Assembly: GCA_000431235.1 (NCBI GenBank)
Contig: HF988734.1
Span: 186,001-250,000 of the forward strand
Origin: Coprobacillus sp. CAG:698
GTDB lineage: Bacteria > Bacillota_I > Bacilli_A > ML615J-28 > CAG-698
Direction of reading: 5' to 3'
Length of the DNA stretch: 64,000 nt
Shown one piece after another: positions 18,497-28,168 of this stretch. The notes below the pieces were generated by a model. It was not told the DNA's origin, made no database searches, and saw only the letters and a program-made list of their open reading frames with translations. The translations under genes were made by a program, and so were the position numbers. Positions within the stretch are counted from its first letter, which is position 1, and each line of letters starts with the position of its first letter.

Positions 18497-20354
18497 AAAT
18501 TCAATTAGTCTTAATAAATCGATAAGCATAAGTAATAGAGCTTTAAAAATAATTTTTAAGAAATATCCTCAAATGGTTATTTCATCTATTTTAAACTCTA
18601 TTTGGACAGCTGTAACCCCATATGTTGGAATTTACTTATCAGCACTAATAATCGAAGAACTTTTTGGAAGCAAAAATCCAGAAAAACTAAAAGTTTTAGT
18701 TCTAATAACACTAATCACCGAAGCAATTATTGCTCTTATTTCAGCTCTTCTCGGAAAATGGGCTAATACTAACAAAAGCAATTTATATTTTAAATTTGAA
18801 AACTTTTATATAGAGAAACTATTTAAAATGGATTTTGTTAGTCTCGATGACATAAAAACACATGAATTATTATCAACAATTAAACAGAATCAAAATAGTG
18901 CTGGGTGGGGTTTATTTAATGTCATATTTGATTATGAATCTTTATTCACTTCTATATTTACATTATTAGGAGGTTTAACATTAACATTTTCTTTGTTTTC
19001 CTCAAAAGTACCTGAGACAGCCAGTAGATTCATGTTTTTGAACCATCAACTATTTACTTTTGGAATTATCATTATCATGATTGGAATTACTTTATTAGCA
19101 CCATATTTTTCCTTTAAAGGAAATAGTTATTTTGCAAAAAATGCAGCTAATCACAATCTAGCAAATAGAATGTTTGGTTTCTTTGGCTGGCTTGGATACA
19201 ATAAAGAGTTGTCAACAGATATAAGAATGTATAGACAAGATTTACTTTGTGATAAATATAATACATGTAAAACAACAACATTTGGTTCAAAAGGTGAATT
19301 TGCAAAAATAGCAAGAGGACCTATGGGATTGTATCTATCTTTATCAGCTGTTGTTTCATCATTATTTATTGGTGTAGTGTATCTGTTTGTCTGTTTAAAA
19401 TCATGGGCAGGAGCTTTTGGTGTTGGTATGGTTATGCAGTATATAGCCTCTATTACTAAAGTATCTTCAGGTTTAAATAGTTTTGTAAGAACTATAGGTG
19501 ATGTGAAAATAAATGCAAGTTTTCTTAAATTAGTATTAGAGTTTTTAGACATTCCTAATACAATGTATCAAGGCTCATTAACAGTTGAAAAAAGGTTTGA
19601 TAGCGATTATGAGATTGAATTTAAAAATGTTTCATTTAAATACCAAACTAGCACAGATTATGTACTAAAAGATATTAATATAAAATTTAAAGTAGGAAGT
19701 AAATTGGCAATTGTTGGAATGAACGGTAGCGGTAAAACTACATTTATCAAATTATTATGTAGATTATATGATCCTACGGAAGGAGAGATTTTGTTAAATG
19801 GTATTAATATCAAAAAATATAATTATCTAGATTATCTAATGATATTCTCAGTAGTATTTCAAGATTTCAAGTTATTAGCACTAAAATTAGGTGAAAATGT
19901 ATCCAGCAAAACTAAGTACGACTCTCAAAAAGTAATAGATTGTTTAATTAGATCTGGATTTGAAAAAGGTTTAGAAAAAATGAATAATGATTTGGATACT
20001 TATTTATATAAACAAATAAATGAAAATGGTGTTAATATATCTAGTGGTGAAGCTCAAAAAATAGCTCTTGCCAGGGATCTTTTCAAAAATTCTCCATTTA
20101 TTATTTTAGATGAACCAACAGCTTCATTAGATCCTATTGCGGAAGCTGAAATATACTCTAAATTTAATGAGATTGTTGGTGAAAAAACAGCAATTTATAT
20201 AAGCCATAGATTATCTTCTTGTATCTTTTGTGATGAAGTAATTGTATTTGATAAGGGACATATTGTTCAAAAGGATACACATAAAAATTTATTATCAGAC
20301 ATAAATGGCAAATATTATGAACTATGGAATGCTCAAGCACAATACTATAAATAA
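18486..20354 (+). CDS. ABC exporter, fused membrane and ATPase domains (subunit 2)
   Basis: The start is ATG 18486, behind GAAGGAGAA; the frame is open further upstream only because it overlaps gene 1. About 622 residues with an exporter membrane domain and an ATPase domain: Walker A GMNGSGKTT, an intact Q-loop VFQDF, a degenerate signature NISSGEAQK instead of LSGGQ, Walker B ILDEPTASLD and H-loop SHRLSS. Paired with the preceding protein it would give one canonical and one weakened ATP site, typical of heterodimeric exporters. Cargo is unknown; no precursor peptide gene is visible nearby. Confidence 0.85.
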   Translation: MKNKNSISLNKSISISNRALKIIFKKYPQMVISSILNSIWTAVTPYVGIYLSALIIEELFGSKNPEKLKVLVLITLITEAIIALISALLGKWANTNKSNLYFKFENFYIEKLFKMDFVSLDDIKTHELLSTIKQNQNSAGWGLFNVIFDYESLFTSIFTLLGGLTLTFSLFSSKVPETASRFMFLNHQLFTFGIIIIMIGITLLAPYFSFKGNSYFAKNAANHNLANRMFGFFGWLGYNKELSTDIRMYRQDLLCDKYNTCKTTTFGSKGEFAKIARGPMGLYLSLSAVVSSLFIGVVYLFVCLKSWAGAFGVGMVMQYIASITKVSSGLNSFVRTIGDVKINASFLKLVLEFLDIPNTMYQGSLTVEKRFDSDYEIEFKNVSFKYQTSTDYVLKDINIKFKVGSKLAIVGMNGSGKTTFIKLLCRLYDPTEGEILLNGINIKKYNYLDYLMIFSVVFQDFKLLALKLGENVSSKTKYDSQKVIDCLIRSGFEKGLEKMNNDLDTYLYKQINENGVNISSGEAQKIALARDLFKNSPFIILDEPTASLDPIAEAEIYSKFNEIVGEKTAIYISHRLSSCIFCDEVIVFDKGHIVQKDTHKNLLSDINGKYYELWNAQAQYYK

Positions 20355-20363
20355 GCAAATAAA

Positions 20364-20390
20364 AAGCTCACATTTGTGGGCTTATTTTTA
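20364..20390 (+). terminator. Terminator of the ABC operon
   Basis: AAGCTCAC (20364-20371) pairs with GTGGGCTT (20375-20382), followed by ATTTTT. Confidence 0.75.
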
Positions 20391-20669
20391 AATTAAATGC
20401 ATTTACAATCTAACTTATGAAAGTTAAATTATAGCTATTAATCATCAAATTAGGTGAACAAAGAATACATTATATAAAAAAAGACAAAAGTATGATATAA
20501 TTAATATGCAACTATTAGAAGGCATTTTATAATAAATTTATTTAAATTAAATCAAGTTATACATTTACAAAGTATTTACTGATGAATAATCATTAACCTA
20601 AAGTTTTAAAGGAGAAATCATTTAATAAAATTAATACAATTAAAACTACTAATGAGGAGAATAATACAT

Positions 20670-21539
20670 ATGAATAATATTAACATTGCAATTATGCAAA
20701 TCAAACCTTTAAAAAGTATACAAGAAAATCTTGATAAAGGTGTAAGAAACTGTATAAAAGCAAAAGAAATGGGTGCAGATATAATTCTTTTTCCAGAAAT
20801 GTGGAGTAATGGATATAACTTAAATGAAGGATTCGAAAAGGAGGCTATTACATTACATTCAAAATTTATAGAATCATTTAAAGAGTTAGCTAAAAAGCTA
20901 GAAGTTGCAATTGGAATAACTTTCTTAGAAAAAACAGATGGTAAACCTAAAAATAGCATTGCTGTTATAAATTATAAAGGAGAAATAGTTTTACACTATT
21001 CTAAAGTACACACATGTGATTTTGGTGATGAAATAAATCTTAGTAGTGGTGATAACTTCTATACAACAAACCTTGAAACGAAAAAAGGAAATGTATGTGT
21101 AGGAGCGATGATATGTTATGATAGAGAATTTCCTGAGAGTGCAAGAATATTGATGCTGAAAGGTGCTGAAATAATCTTAGTACCTAATGCCTGCCCTATG
21201 GAAATTAATCGGATTTCTCAGTTACGAGGAAGAGCATATGAAAATATGTTAGCAATAGTCACAGTTAATTACCCATCACAAGTACCAGACTGTAATGGTC
21301 ACTCAACTGCCTTTGATGGAATAGCATATAAAGAAGGAATAAGTGGCAGCCGTGATACAAAAATATGTGAAACAGGAGAGGAAGAAACCATTATGATAGC
21401 TTCTATACCAATAGATGAGATTAGAAATTATCGAGAAAAAGAAGTACATGGTAATTGTTATAGACATCCAGCAAAATACCAAGAACTAATAAAGGAAGAA
21501 ATAAAATATCCCTTTATAAGAAGTGATTATCGAAAGTAA
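20670..21539 (+). CDS. Nitrilase-superfamily carbon-nitrogen hydrolase
   Basis: ATG 20670 is chosen because GAGGAG (20655-20659) lies about ten bases before it; ATG 20652 lies inside that site. The 289 residues carry the catalytic triad of the family: Glu in LFPEMWSNGYN, Lys in YSKVHTCDFG, and Cys in AMICYDREFPE. These cytosolic enzymes hydrolyse amides or nitriles (for example omega-amidase, N-carbamoyl hydrolases or beta-ureidopropionase-like). The substrate cannot be assigned. The gene stands alone between terminators; the ~280 bases before it hold only a TATAAT-like box near 20497. Confidence 0.85.
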   Translation: MNNINIAIMQIKPLKSIQENLDKGVRNCIKAKEMGADIILFPEMWSNGYNLNEGFEKEAITLHSKFIESFKELAKKLEVAIGITFLEKTDGKPKNSIAVINYKGEIVLHYSKVHTCDFGDEINLSSGDNFYTTNLETKKGNVCVGAMICYDREFPESARILMLKGAEIILVPNACPMEINRISQLRGRAYENMLAIVTVNYPSQVPDCNGHSTAFDGIAYKEGISGSRDTKICETGEEETIMIASIPIDEIRNYREKEVHGNCYRHPAKYQELIKEEIKYPFIRSDYRK

Positions 21540-21572
21540 CAATTTAAAACACAAACATAATTATTAATAAAT

Positions 21573-21598
21573 AGAAGGCAAAAGCCTTCTTTTTTTTG
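21573..21598 (+). terminator. Terminator of the hydrolase gene
   Basis: AGAAGGC (21573-21579) pairs with GCCTTCT (21584-21590), followed by seven or more Ts. Confidence 0.85.
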
Positions 21599-21630
21599 GT
21601 TGTTATTTTAATAACTATATGCGTGTTAAT
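21599..21630 (+). promoter_or_regulatory. Shared two-part promoter, copy 1 (Rhs toxin gene)
   Basis: GTTGTTATT (21599-21607), 14 bases, then CGTGTTAAT (21622-21630). The same two 9-base words recur at 27394 and 28118. The regular spacing suggests -35 and -10 elements of an alternative sigma factor, most likely the one at 27470. Confidence 0.7.
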
Positions 21631-21650
21631 AGATTAGCGAGGTGATAATT

Positions 21651-21668
21651 ATGAAAATGAATAATTAA
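21651..21668 (+). CDS. Five-codon leader frame before the Rhs gene
   Basis: ATG 21651 follows GCGAGGTGATAATT and encodes MKMNN before TAA. It lies exactly as far (21 bases) from the CGTGTTAAT box as the ATG of the holin operon does. It may be a relic of the holin operon's 5' end or a regulatory leader; it could equally have no function. Confidence 0.3.
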   Translation: MKMNN

Positions 21669-21764
21669 TTCAACAAAAAATTCAAAATGATTCACAGTTG
21701 TGTAACGAATTGAGTTTCTGTATAAAATTTAAATTTGCAAAATATTTAGAAAGGAAAAGAGAAA

Positions 21765-24700
21765 ATGGATAAAAGTAAAATTAATCAGACAGAGTTAGAC
21801 TATAGCTGTAGTGTGGGAAAATCGAAAATAAATATATATAATGGTAGGCTTTTATTTAACCACTTTGATGATAGTATAAATTCAAAGAATTTGAAAATGA
21901 GCATAGCACACATATATAACTCACATTTTGAAGAACAAGATACACATATGGGTAATAATTGGAAGTTAAATATACAACAATTTTTGTATTATGAAATGGG
22001 AAAATATATTTTAATAGATGAGAACGGCATGAGTCATGATTTTGTAATGTGTTCTCAAAATTTATACTATGATACTAGTGGTTTAGGATTAATTTTAAAT
22101 ATTAATAATAATCAAAACATTATAACTGATCAATCAGGTAATAAATATTATTTTGAAAATAACAGAATAGTAAAGAAGGAAATGAATTATAATACAACAA
22201 CATTTGAATATTATCAATACGATGAGAATGGTAGGTTAATAACAGTATATAATTCCAAAAAACCTAATAATAAATTTATTTTTGAATACAAAGACAATTT
22301 ACTTTCATCAATAAAAACAATTGTAAAAGGAAATATAAGTTTTCAACTAAATTATTTTTATAATGAATTTAATTGCTTAATAGAGATTGATTATTTAAAA
22401 GAAAATATTTGTATAGATAAAGTAATTATTAAAAACGAAAATAACAAAATGACATATGTATCTTTATTATCTAGTAAAGAGGGATTCGGTATAGAATATT
22501 TAGGTAATAAAGTTAGCAAAATAAGTAAAGGCTTAATTGATATATCTGAAAATATTACAATCACAGAGGACAAATTAAAAATTACAAATAATGTATACTG
22601 CAATGATAGCAAGTTTGTTGGAGAAAAAGACATTTCCAAAAAATATGATTATGTTATAAATGGATTTCAAGAAAATAAAATTTTATTATTAAACAATTTT
22701 ACATATCAATATAGCTACACTATCGTACAAAATGAAAAAAACTTAAAAATGATTTACTATCAAAATGAAAAGGGATATACAGTATCATTATTAGAAGCAA
22801 ACAATGGAAATGTTAATGATTTGAGAAGTTTAGAAAAAAATCCAGGAAGATCATTTTTAAATAATGGTATAGATTTAGAATCAATCAATACACGAAAAGC
22901 ACATTTTTTGTCAACAGACTATATAATTAGTACAGAAAATATAATGTCTGAAAATTTAAAAGATATAGATAATTATGTAGGAAAAAAATGTAATAAATAT
23001 TGTTATTTTAACTGTACTTTTTGGTTGAAATTAAGTCAACCATTAAATAATAAAAAAGTAAGACTCAAAATTGTAAAGTACAGTGGACTCGATAATAAAG
23101 CAGAGGCGTATGCATTAATAGACAATAGTGCGATAAATAGTTGGCAATATGTATCAATCCCTATAAAAATTTCTACAAAAGAGGTAAATTTTGCGGAACT
23201 TAAATTTGAAGATAATAATCAATCAAATACTTTTAAAATTGCAGATATGAGATTATGTTATCAAGAATCGTCAAAACTATGTCTAACTAATGGAACTGAC
23301 TGGGACTATTTTGATAATATTAAAGAAATCAAGTATATACCAATAGATAAAGAAGATGAATATGTAACTCAAACTATTAATGATAACATCTACATTACAG
23401 AAAAAGATTTACAAATGATGTATTTAGATAGATTCAAAAAAAATGGGAATAGTAATATAACTAATGGTTATTTAATGTATTTCTCAAATGCGCAAATTGT
23501 AAAATATGTCAAGAAAGTAATATTATCAACAGATACAAAAGATTTTGAAATGAATTTTTCATCGGATGAATATGGGGCAAATTCAAGAACTAACTTCTTT
23601 TATGAAATAAAATCGCCAGATGGTAACATGTATAATTATAATTTCTTGCATTATTTTAAAAATAAAGATATTGATGGGAAAAAATATGATTGTATATGCC
23701 AAATTTCAGAATCTAATAAATTTTTAAAAAAAGATAATGATCATAAAGAGAGTTTTACTGCTACATATTTTGATTTATATGGTAATCTGCTATTAGAGCA
23801 AGATGAATATGGCTTAAAAAAATCATATAAATATGATGAATATAATAATCTATTATCAAAAAAAATTTTTAGTGATGAGACAAATGAAGCAATTATCTAT
23901 AAGTATACAACTTCTGATACATGCGATACTTCATTAGAAAATAATTGCCTAATCAAAAACGAATATGACTCAAATGATGGTAAGTTATTAAAAACTACTT
24001 TTAAGGGAAATGATGAAGATGAAAGTAAAGAATATGTAATAAGTAACCAATATCATAGAACTAACGATTCGATAACAAAAACTTTTGATAATTTAGGAGC
24101 ACAAAATAATATAAAATATGGAAAAAATGGTAAATCCCAATTAATTTTGCCAATGGATTATAATGCGGAAAATATGTATGGATATGAGGTTGAATATGAT
24201 CATTTCGGTAATCCAACAAAGTATTATTATATTTCTAGAGATGGAAATAATGTAACAAAAAAATTAGTTCAAGAAACAAATATTAATTTAAATAACAATA
24301 CGATGCAAACTGTTTATCATAGAAATGAACAAGAAAAAGATGTAGTAAATATCAAACTTGACAAATATGGTAGAACGGAATCTATTAATGAAAATGGTAA
24401 AATTACGACATTTAAAAGACAAAATCTATGGGAAAGTCAAGGAGATTCAGAAGTTGAAGAAATGTATGATCCATATAGTGGGTTAACACATAAATATGAG
24501 TATGATTTTTTTAACAATTTATCAGGCTATCAAATAAAAAAAGATAATGATATTAGATTAAAAGCTAAAAAAAGCAATTATACATCTACTGAATATGAGT
24601 TTAATGATGATGGTATTTCTTCATATGCTAACAATATAGATTTTGCTTCTGATAAATTCATAAATCCACGTATTGAAAAAACTAAAGATAGAGAAAAACT

Positions 24701-26540
24701 TTATACAATGTACACATATGATGACTTAGGAAGAACAAAATCGAAAATTAGACTTATGAATCCTGGTGAAAATGCTAAAAATTTAAAAGTTGCTTATGAA
24801 TATAAACCAGGAACAACTTTGAAAAATAAAATAACTTATGAAACATCTTCAAGATCACCATTTTATAAATTGTGTGGATTTGATTATGCGTATAATTCGA
24901 GAGGTCTTATAAGTAACGAAACAACGGAGTATAGGAATAAAGATGGAAATTATGATACATATGAAAAAAAATATACTTATGATATAGGAAACAGGTTAAT
25001 AAGTGAAACTGAAAATAATTTAAGAACGAATTATTTCTATAATACTGATGGAACTCTATCACGCATTGAAAATAATAGTTTTACTATTAGATATATACAT
25101 AAAAATGGTTGTTTAAAGGAAATGAAGTGTAATCAAATTAATAGTTTTAATAAAACATTTTCATATGATAATATGGGAAATTGTGTTAGATATGGTAATA
25201 ATACTTTATCATGGGAAAGAGGAAAACTTTTAAAGAAATTTGTTAATGATTCCAATGAAATATCATATAAATACGATAACGAAGGATTATTAATTGAAAA
25301 AAATAGTCAAGATAATACTAAATGTCATGAATACATATATGAGCATGGAAAGTTGATTAAAGAAAAAATAGGTGAAAAAATTCTTCTTTATATATATGAT
25401 AAAGATGAAATAATTGGTTTTTCAATGTCAACAGGTGTTAATAGTTGTGAGTCGTATTATTATATGAAAGATGTAACAGGTAATGTTATTTCTATCAGAG
25501 GAGAATTGGGAGAATATGGTAAATATGGGTATGATTCTTGGGGGAATACTTTCATCGAAGAAGATCCATATGGTATCTTAGAAATTAATCCAATAAGATG
25601 GAAGTCTCAATATTATGATGATGATTTAAAAATGTATTATATTAATAAAAGATTTTATTCCCCAGAAATTGGTCAATACATTTGCCCAGAAAATATAGAA
25701 TCAGTTGTCAATAATCAATTCACATTGTACGCATTAAATTTATATACATTGAATGCAGCGAATCCTATTAATTTAATGTACAATAGTAACACAATATGTG
25801 ATAATTGTGGCCTTGGATATGATCCAGAACAATTATCTGATTGGGATAGATTTTGGAAAACGGAAAATGGCAAGACAACATCTGTAATATTGGGTCTTGC
25901 TGCGATAACTTTTATGTTAATCGCTGGAACGTTTATAAATAGCTGGTTTTCTATTAAACAATTTATTGTGGGTATTGTGTCCGCTTTGGCTATTGATGGC
26001 ATTCTCTATGGAATAATATCGATGGATTGTGGAAATTCATTTTGGCGTGGGTTTGCTAATTTCATTAATGAAGAATGGTCAGTGACCATCGCAATGGAAT
26101 CTGTAACAACAATACTTCTTTTTGGAGTTACTTTATCTATTTTAGCTGTGTTGAAATCACGTAATAAAAATAATATAAGTGCAAAAGTAATACAGATGGC
26201 CAAACAATATGGTGTTGAAATACAATTTGCAGAAAAAGAGTATTTTACAGATGAAGCATGGGAAAAAATTAACAATTTAAAGCATAGAGAAGATGGAAGT
26301 ACAATTTCTGATATAAAAACTGGTAGAGAAATCCATAATGGATTTATGGTTGGTATAGATGGAAAAGAATTTCCGCTGAAAAAAACAAAGAAAAGAGCAG
26401 ATCATTTAGATGATAATTTAAAAATAATTAGAGAATTAAAACCTAGAAATGAAAAATCTGCAATAAAAGGAATAAAACAAATAAGTAATTACAATGCTAT
26501 AATGGGTGGTAATTATAGACTCATATTAATTTTATATTAA
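21765..26540 (+). CDS. Full-length Rhs/YD-repeat polymorphic toxin with nuclease-like C-terminus
   Basis: The 1591-residue protein starts with an ATG behind AAAGGAAAAGAG. It has no signal peptide. Order: N-terminal Rhs head (IYNGRLLFNHFDD, IAHIYNSHF), a jelly-roll-like insert (about 400-510), YD repeats (about 680-1330), RHS core (YGYDSWGNTF, SQYYDDDLKMYYINKRFYSPEIGQYI, NLYTLNAANPINL), then a variable tip from about 1345. The tip has three hydrophobic helices and a soluble end with RADHLDDN (about 1543), RELKPRN (about 1555) and GIKQISNYN. That is the D...ExK...Q pattern of PD-(D/E)XK nuclease toxins. It is followed 13 bases later by a candidate immunity gene. Likely an interbacterial toxin; the nuclease call is by motif. 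Confidence 0.85.
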   Translation: MDKSKINQTELDYSCSVGKSKINIYNGRLLFNHFDDSINSKNLKMSIAHIYNSHFEEQDTHMGNNWKLNIQQFLYYEMGKYILIDENGMSHDFVMCSQNLYYDTSGLGLILNINNNQNIITDQSGNKYYFENNRIVKKEMNYNTTTFEYYQYDENGRLITVYNSKKPNNKFIFEYKDNLLSSIKTIVKGNISFQLNYFYNEFNCLIEIDYLKENICIDKVIIKNENNKMTYVSLLSSKEGFGIEYLGNKVSKISKGLIDISENITITEDKLKITNNVYCNDSKFVGEKDISKKYDYVINGFQENKILLLNNFTYQYSYTIVQNEKNLKMIYYQNEKGYTVSLLEANNGNVNDLRSLEKNPGRSFLNNGIDLESINTRKAHFLSTDYIISTENIMSENLKDIDNYVGKKCNKYCYFNCTFWLKLSQPLNNKKVRLKIVKYSGLDNKAEAYALIDNSAINSWQYVSIPIKISTKEVNFAELKFEDNNQSNTFKIADMRLCYQESSKLCLTNGTDWDYFDNIKEIKYIPIDKEDEYVTQTINDNIYITEKDLQMMYLDRFKKNGNSNITNGYLMYFSNAQIVKYVKKVILSTDTKDFEMNFSSDEYGANSRTNFFYEIKSPDGNMYNYNFLHYFKNKDIDGKKYDCICQISESNKFLKKDNDHKESFTATYFDLYGNLLLEQDEYGLKKSYKYDEYNNLLSKKIFSDETNEAIIYKYTTSDTCDTSLENNCLIKNEYDSNDGKLLKTTFKGNDEDESKEYVISNQYHRTNDSITKTFDNLGAQNNIKYGKNGKSQLILPMDYNAENMYGYEVEYDHFGNPTKYYYISRDGNNVTKKLVQETNINLNNNTMQTVYHRNEQEKDVVNIKLDKYGRTESINENGKITTFKRQNLWESQGDSEVEEMYDPYSGLTHKYEYDFFNNLSGYQIKKDNDIRLKAKKSNYTSTEYEFNDDGISSYANNIDFASDKFINPRIEKTKDREKLYTMYTYDDLGRTKSKIRLMNPGENAKNLKVAYEYKPGTTLKNKITYETSSRSPFYKLCGFDYAYNSRGLISNETTEYRNKDGNYDTYEKKYTYDIGNRLISETENNLRTNYFYNTDGTLSRIENNSFTIRYIHKNGCLKEMKCNQINSFNKTFSYDNMGNCVRYGNNTLSWERGKLLKKFVNDSNEISYKYDNEGLLIEKNSQDNTKCHEYIYEHGKLIKEKIGEKILLYIYDKDEIIGFSMSTGVNSCESYYYMKDVTGNVISIRGELGEYGKYGYDSWGNTFIEEDPYGILEINPIRWKSQYYDDDLKMYYINKRFYSPEIGQYICPENIESVVNNQFTLYALNLYTLNAANPINLMYNSNTICDNCGLGYDPEQLSDWDRFWKTENGKTTSVILGLAAITFMLIAGTFINSWFSIKQFIVGIVSALAIDGILYGIISMDCGNSFWRGFANFINEEWSVTIAMESVTTILLFGVTLSILAVLKSRNKNNISAKVIQMAKQYGVEIQFAEKEYFTDEAWEKINNLKHREDGSTISDIKTGREIHNGFMVGIDGKEFPLKKTKKRADHLDDNLKIIRELKPRNEKSAIKGIKQISNYNAIMGGNYRLILILY

Positions 26541-26553
26541 CAAAGAAAGGATT

Positions 26554-27123
26554 ATGTATAACATGGAGAAAAAAGAATTAATTAAATTCATTAAAAATTA
26601 TTTTAAAGAAAAAGGATTTAATGTCAGTAAAAGAGATTTTTTTGGCCCTTTGTGTGTTTATGAGAGAGATGATATATATTTTATAATAGGAATTCATCGC
26701 TCAAGTTATAGTGACTTACAGTATTTTGAATATAATTATGTTATAAATGGTTTATATGATTATGATATAAATGAAAAAGGTGAATATAATTATGTATTAA
26801 AATTATGGGAAAGAATAACTGAATTTAGACCAGAAGAATATACCGAAGAAGAATTAAAACAAAAATTAGATGCTATATATGAAGATTTAATAGAACCTAT
26901 AGTAAAAGGCGGATTAGACTATATATGTGCTCAAAAGGACTTAATAGTTTCAAATGAATCAATGTATAATAAAGAAGCACTAGAATATTTACTAAAATAT
27001 AGAGAAGAAAAAGGAATAGAATGTAATTCATCAGAAAAGTATAAAAATATGTATGATAAATATACAAAGAAGCAAAAGAAAAAAAGAACATTCTTTGAAT
27101 GGTTAAAAGATATATTTTCTTGA
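26554..27123 (+). CDS. Candidate immunity protein for the Rhs toxin
   Basis: A 189-residue soluble, acidic protein 13 bases behind the Rhs stop. AAAGAAAGG precedes ATG 26554; ATG 26563 is an alternative start. The N-terminal part (KELIKFIKNYFKEKGFNVSKRDFFGPLCVYERDDIYFIIGIHRSS) looks like a small alpha/beta fold reminiscent of DUF4304-type immunity proteins, but the match is loose. The C-terminus is very basic (KKQKKKRTFFEWLKDIF). The immunity role rests on position directly behind a polymorphic toxin tip. Confidence 0.6.
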   Translation: MYNMEKKELIKFIKNYFKEKGFNVSKRDFFGPLCVYERDDIYFIIGIHRSSYSDLQYFEYNYVINGLYDYDINEKGEYNYVLKLWERITEFRPEEYTEEELKQKLDAIYEDLIEPIVKGGLDYICAQKDLIVSNESMYNKEALEYLLKYREEKGIECNSSEKYKNMYDKYTKKQKKKRTFFEWLKDIFS

Positions 27124-27318
27124 AACATTTGTTATACAAATCATAATAGTATTTATAATAGTAGAAAGAAATGTTATATAAAATATGTGATAATTCTAAC
27201 AACAAGATTTTTTACACAAGTTTAAAGGGTTTTGAATAATTAATTCATTTAATTTTCTAATTATTTATGGCTATATACATAAAAACAAATGACTATTTTG
27301 TATCATTTAATATGCATA

Positions 27319-27357
27319 ACACTTGAGGTTAGATACCTTAGGTGTTTTTATTTTTTA
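27319..27357 (+). terminator. Terminator of the Rhs-immunity operon
   Basis: An 11-base stem, ACACTTGAGGT with ACCTTAGGTGT, followed by a long T-rich tail. Almost the same hairpin recurs at 29933 after the holin operon. The 27124-27318 stretch holds nothing else that I recognise. Confidence 0.85.
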
Positions 27358-27393
27358 TTTTATTGGATTAATTTGTAAAAAATATTAATTAGA

Positions 27394-27425
27394 GTTGTTA
27401 TTATCATTCTTTTTCCCGTGTTAAT
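27394..27425 (+). promoter_or_regulatory. Shared two-part promoter, copy 2 (sigma-factor gene)
   Basis: GTTGTTATT (27394-27402), 14 bases, CGTGTTAAT (27417-27425), 44 bases before the sigma gene's ATG. Its presence here suggests autoregulation. Confidence 0.7.
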
Positions 27426-27469
27426 GTCGTGAAAGCTTTGGAAGCTGTTACTACATAAGGAGAAGAGAA

Positions 27470-28114
27470 ATGAATAGCCAAATAAAGATGATAATAGATT
27501 ACAAAAAAGATAATAATGATGAATTGTTTGAAAAAATTGTTCTCTCTTTTAGACCTCTTTTTTTAAAATATATAAATAAGATTCACAAAAATCATAGAGA
27601 TGATATGTATCAAGAATTATTGTGTACACTTTTATCAGTAATACGTAAATTTGTAATTACTGATTATGATATAGATAATAATTATTATAAAGCTTTTGTA
27701 AATAAATATAAAATAGAATTATTGGAAAGTTCTAATGAAATAAAAAATTTAGAATATAAATTGTTTTGCAATGAAAACCAATTTATAAAATATTTAAATA
27801 CATCGTTAAATAATAAAATTATTGATTATTATCGTAATTATAAATCCAATTTGTTAAATAATGCCATTAGTCTAAATAGTTATATATATGAAGATGTTGA
27901 ATTGTTAGAAACAATAGAAGATAAAGCATACCAAAAAACGGATTTTTTTGATATGTACAATTTTTCTGAAAATGAACTCGAGTTCTTAAAATGTTTTCTT
28001 GAAAATGGTAAAGTGCTTTCTGAAGAAAAAGTGGCAAAAAAATTAGGAATATCTCAACAAGCAGTTAATAAAAAAAAGAAAAAAATAATTAAAAAATATA
28101 TAAATAGATATTAG
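27470..28114 (+). CDS. Alternative sigma factor (TcdR/UviA-like)
   Basis: A 214-residue protein with ATG behind AAGGAGAAGAG. Residues about 20-65 (LFEKIVLSFRPLFLKYINKIHKNHRDDMYQ in two parts) resemble sigma-70 region 2. The C-terminus (about 165-214) is a region-4 helix-turn-helix: EELEFL-like start, VAKKLGISQQAVNKKKKK. The form, a short two-region sigma with a poly-basic region 4 next to a holin, is like the toxin sigma factors TcdR, BotR and UviA of clostridia. The same promoter motif lies before it, before the holin operon and before the Rhs toxin, so I infer it drives all three. Confidence 0.75.
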   Translation: MNSQIKMIIDYKKDNNDELFEKIVLSFRPLFLKYINKIHKNHRDDMYQELLCTLLSVIRKFVITDYDIDNNYYKAFVNKYKIELLESSNEIKNLEYKLFCNENQFIKYLNTSLNNKIIDYYRNYKSNLLNNAISLNSYIYEDVELLETIEDKAYQKTDFFDMYNFSENELEFLKCFLENGKVLSEEKVAKKLGISQQAVNKKKKKIIKKYINRY

Positions 28115-28117
28115 TAA

Positions 28118-28148
28118 GTTGTTATTTTATGATTAGGTACGTGTTAAT
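28118..28148 (+). promoter_or_regulatory. Shared two-part promoter, copy 3 (holin operon)
   Basis: GTTGTTATT (28118-28126), 13 bases, CGTGTTAAT (28140-28148), 21 bases before the ATG of the first holin-operon gene. Confidence 0.7.
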
Positions 28149-28168
28149 ATAATAAGGAGGTGATAAAT

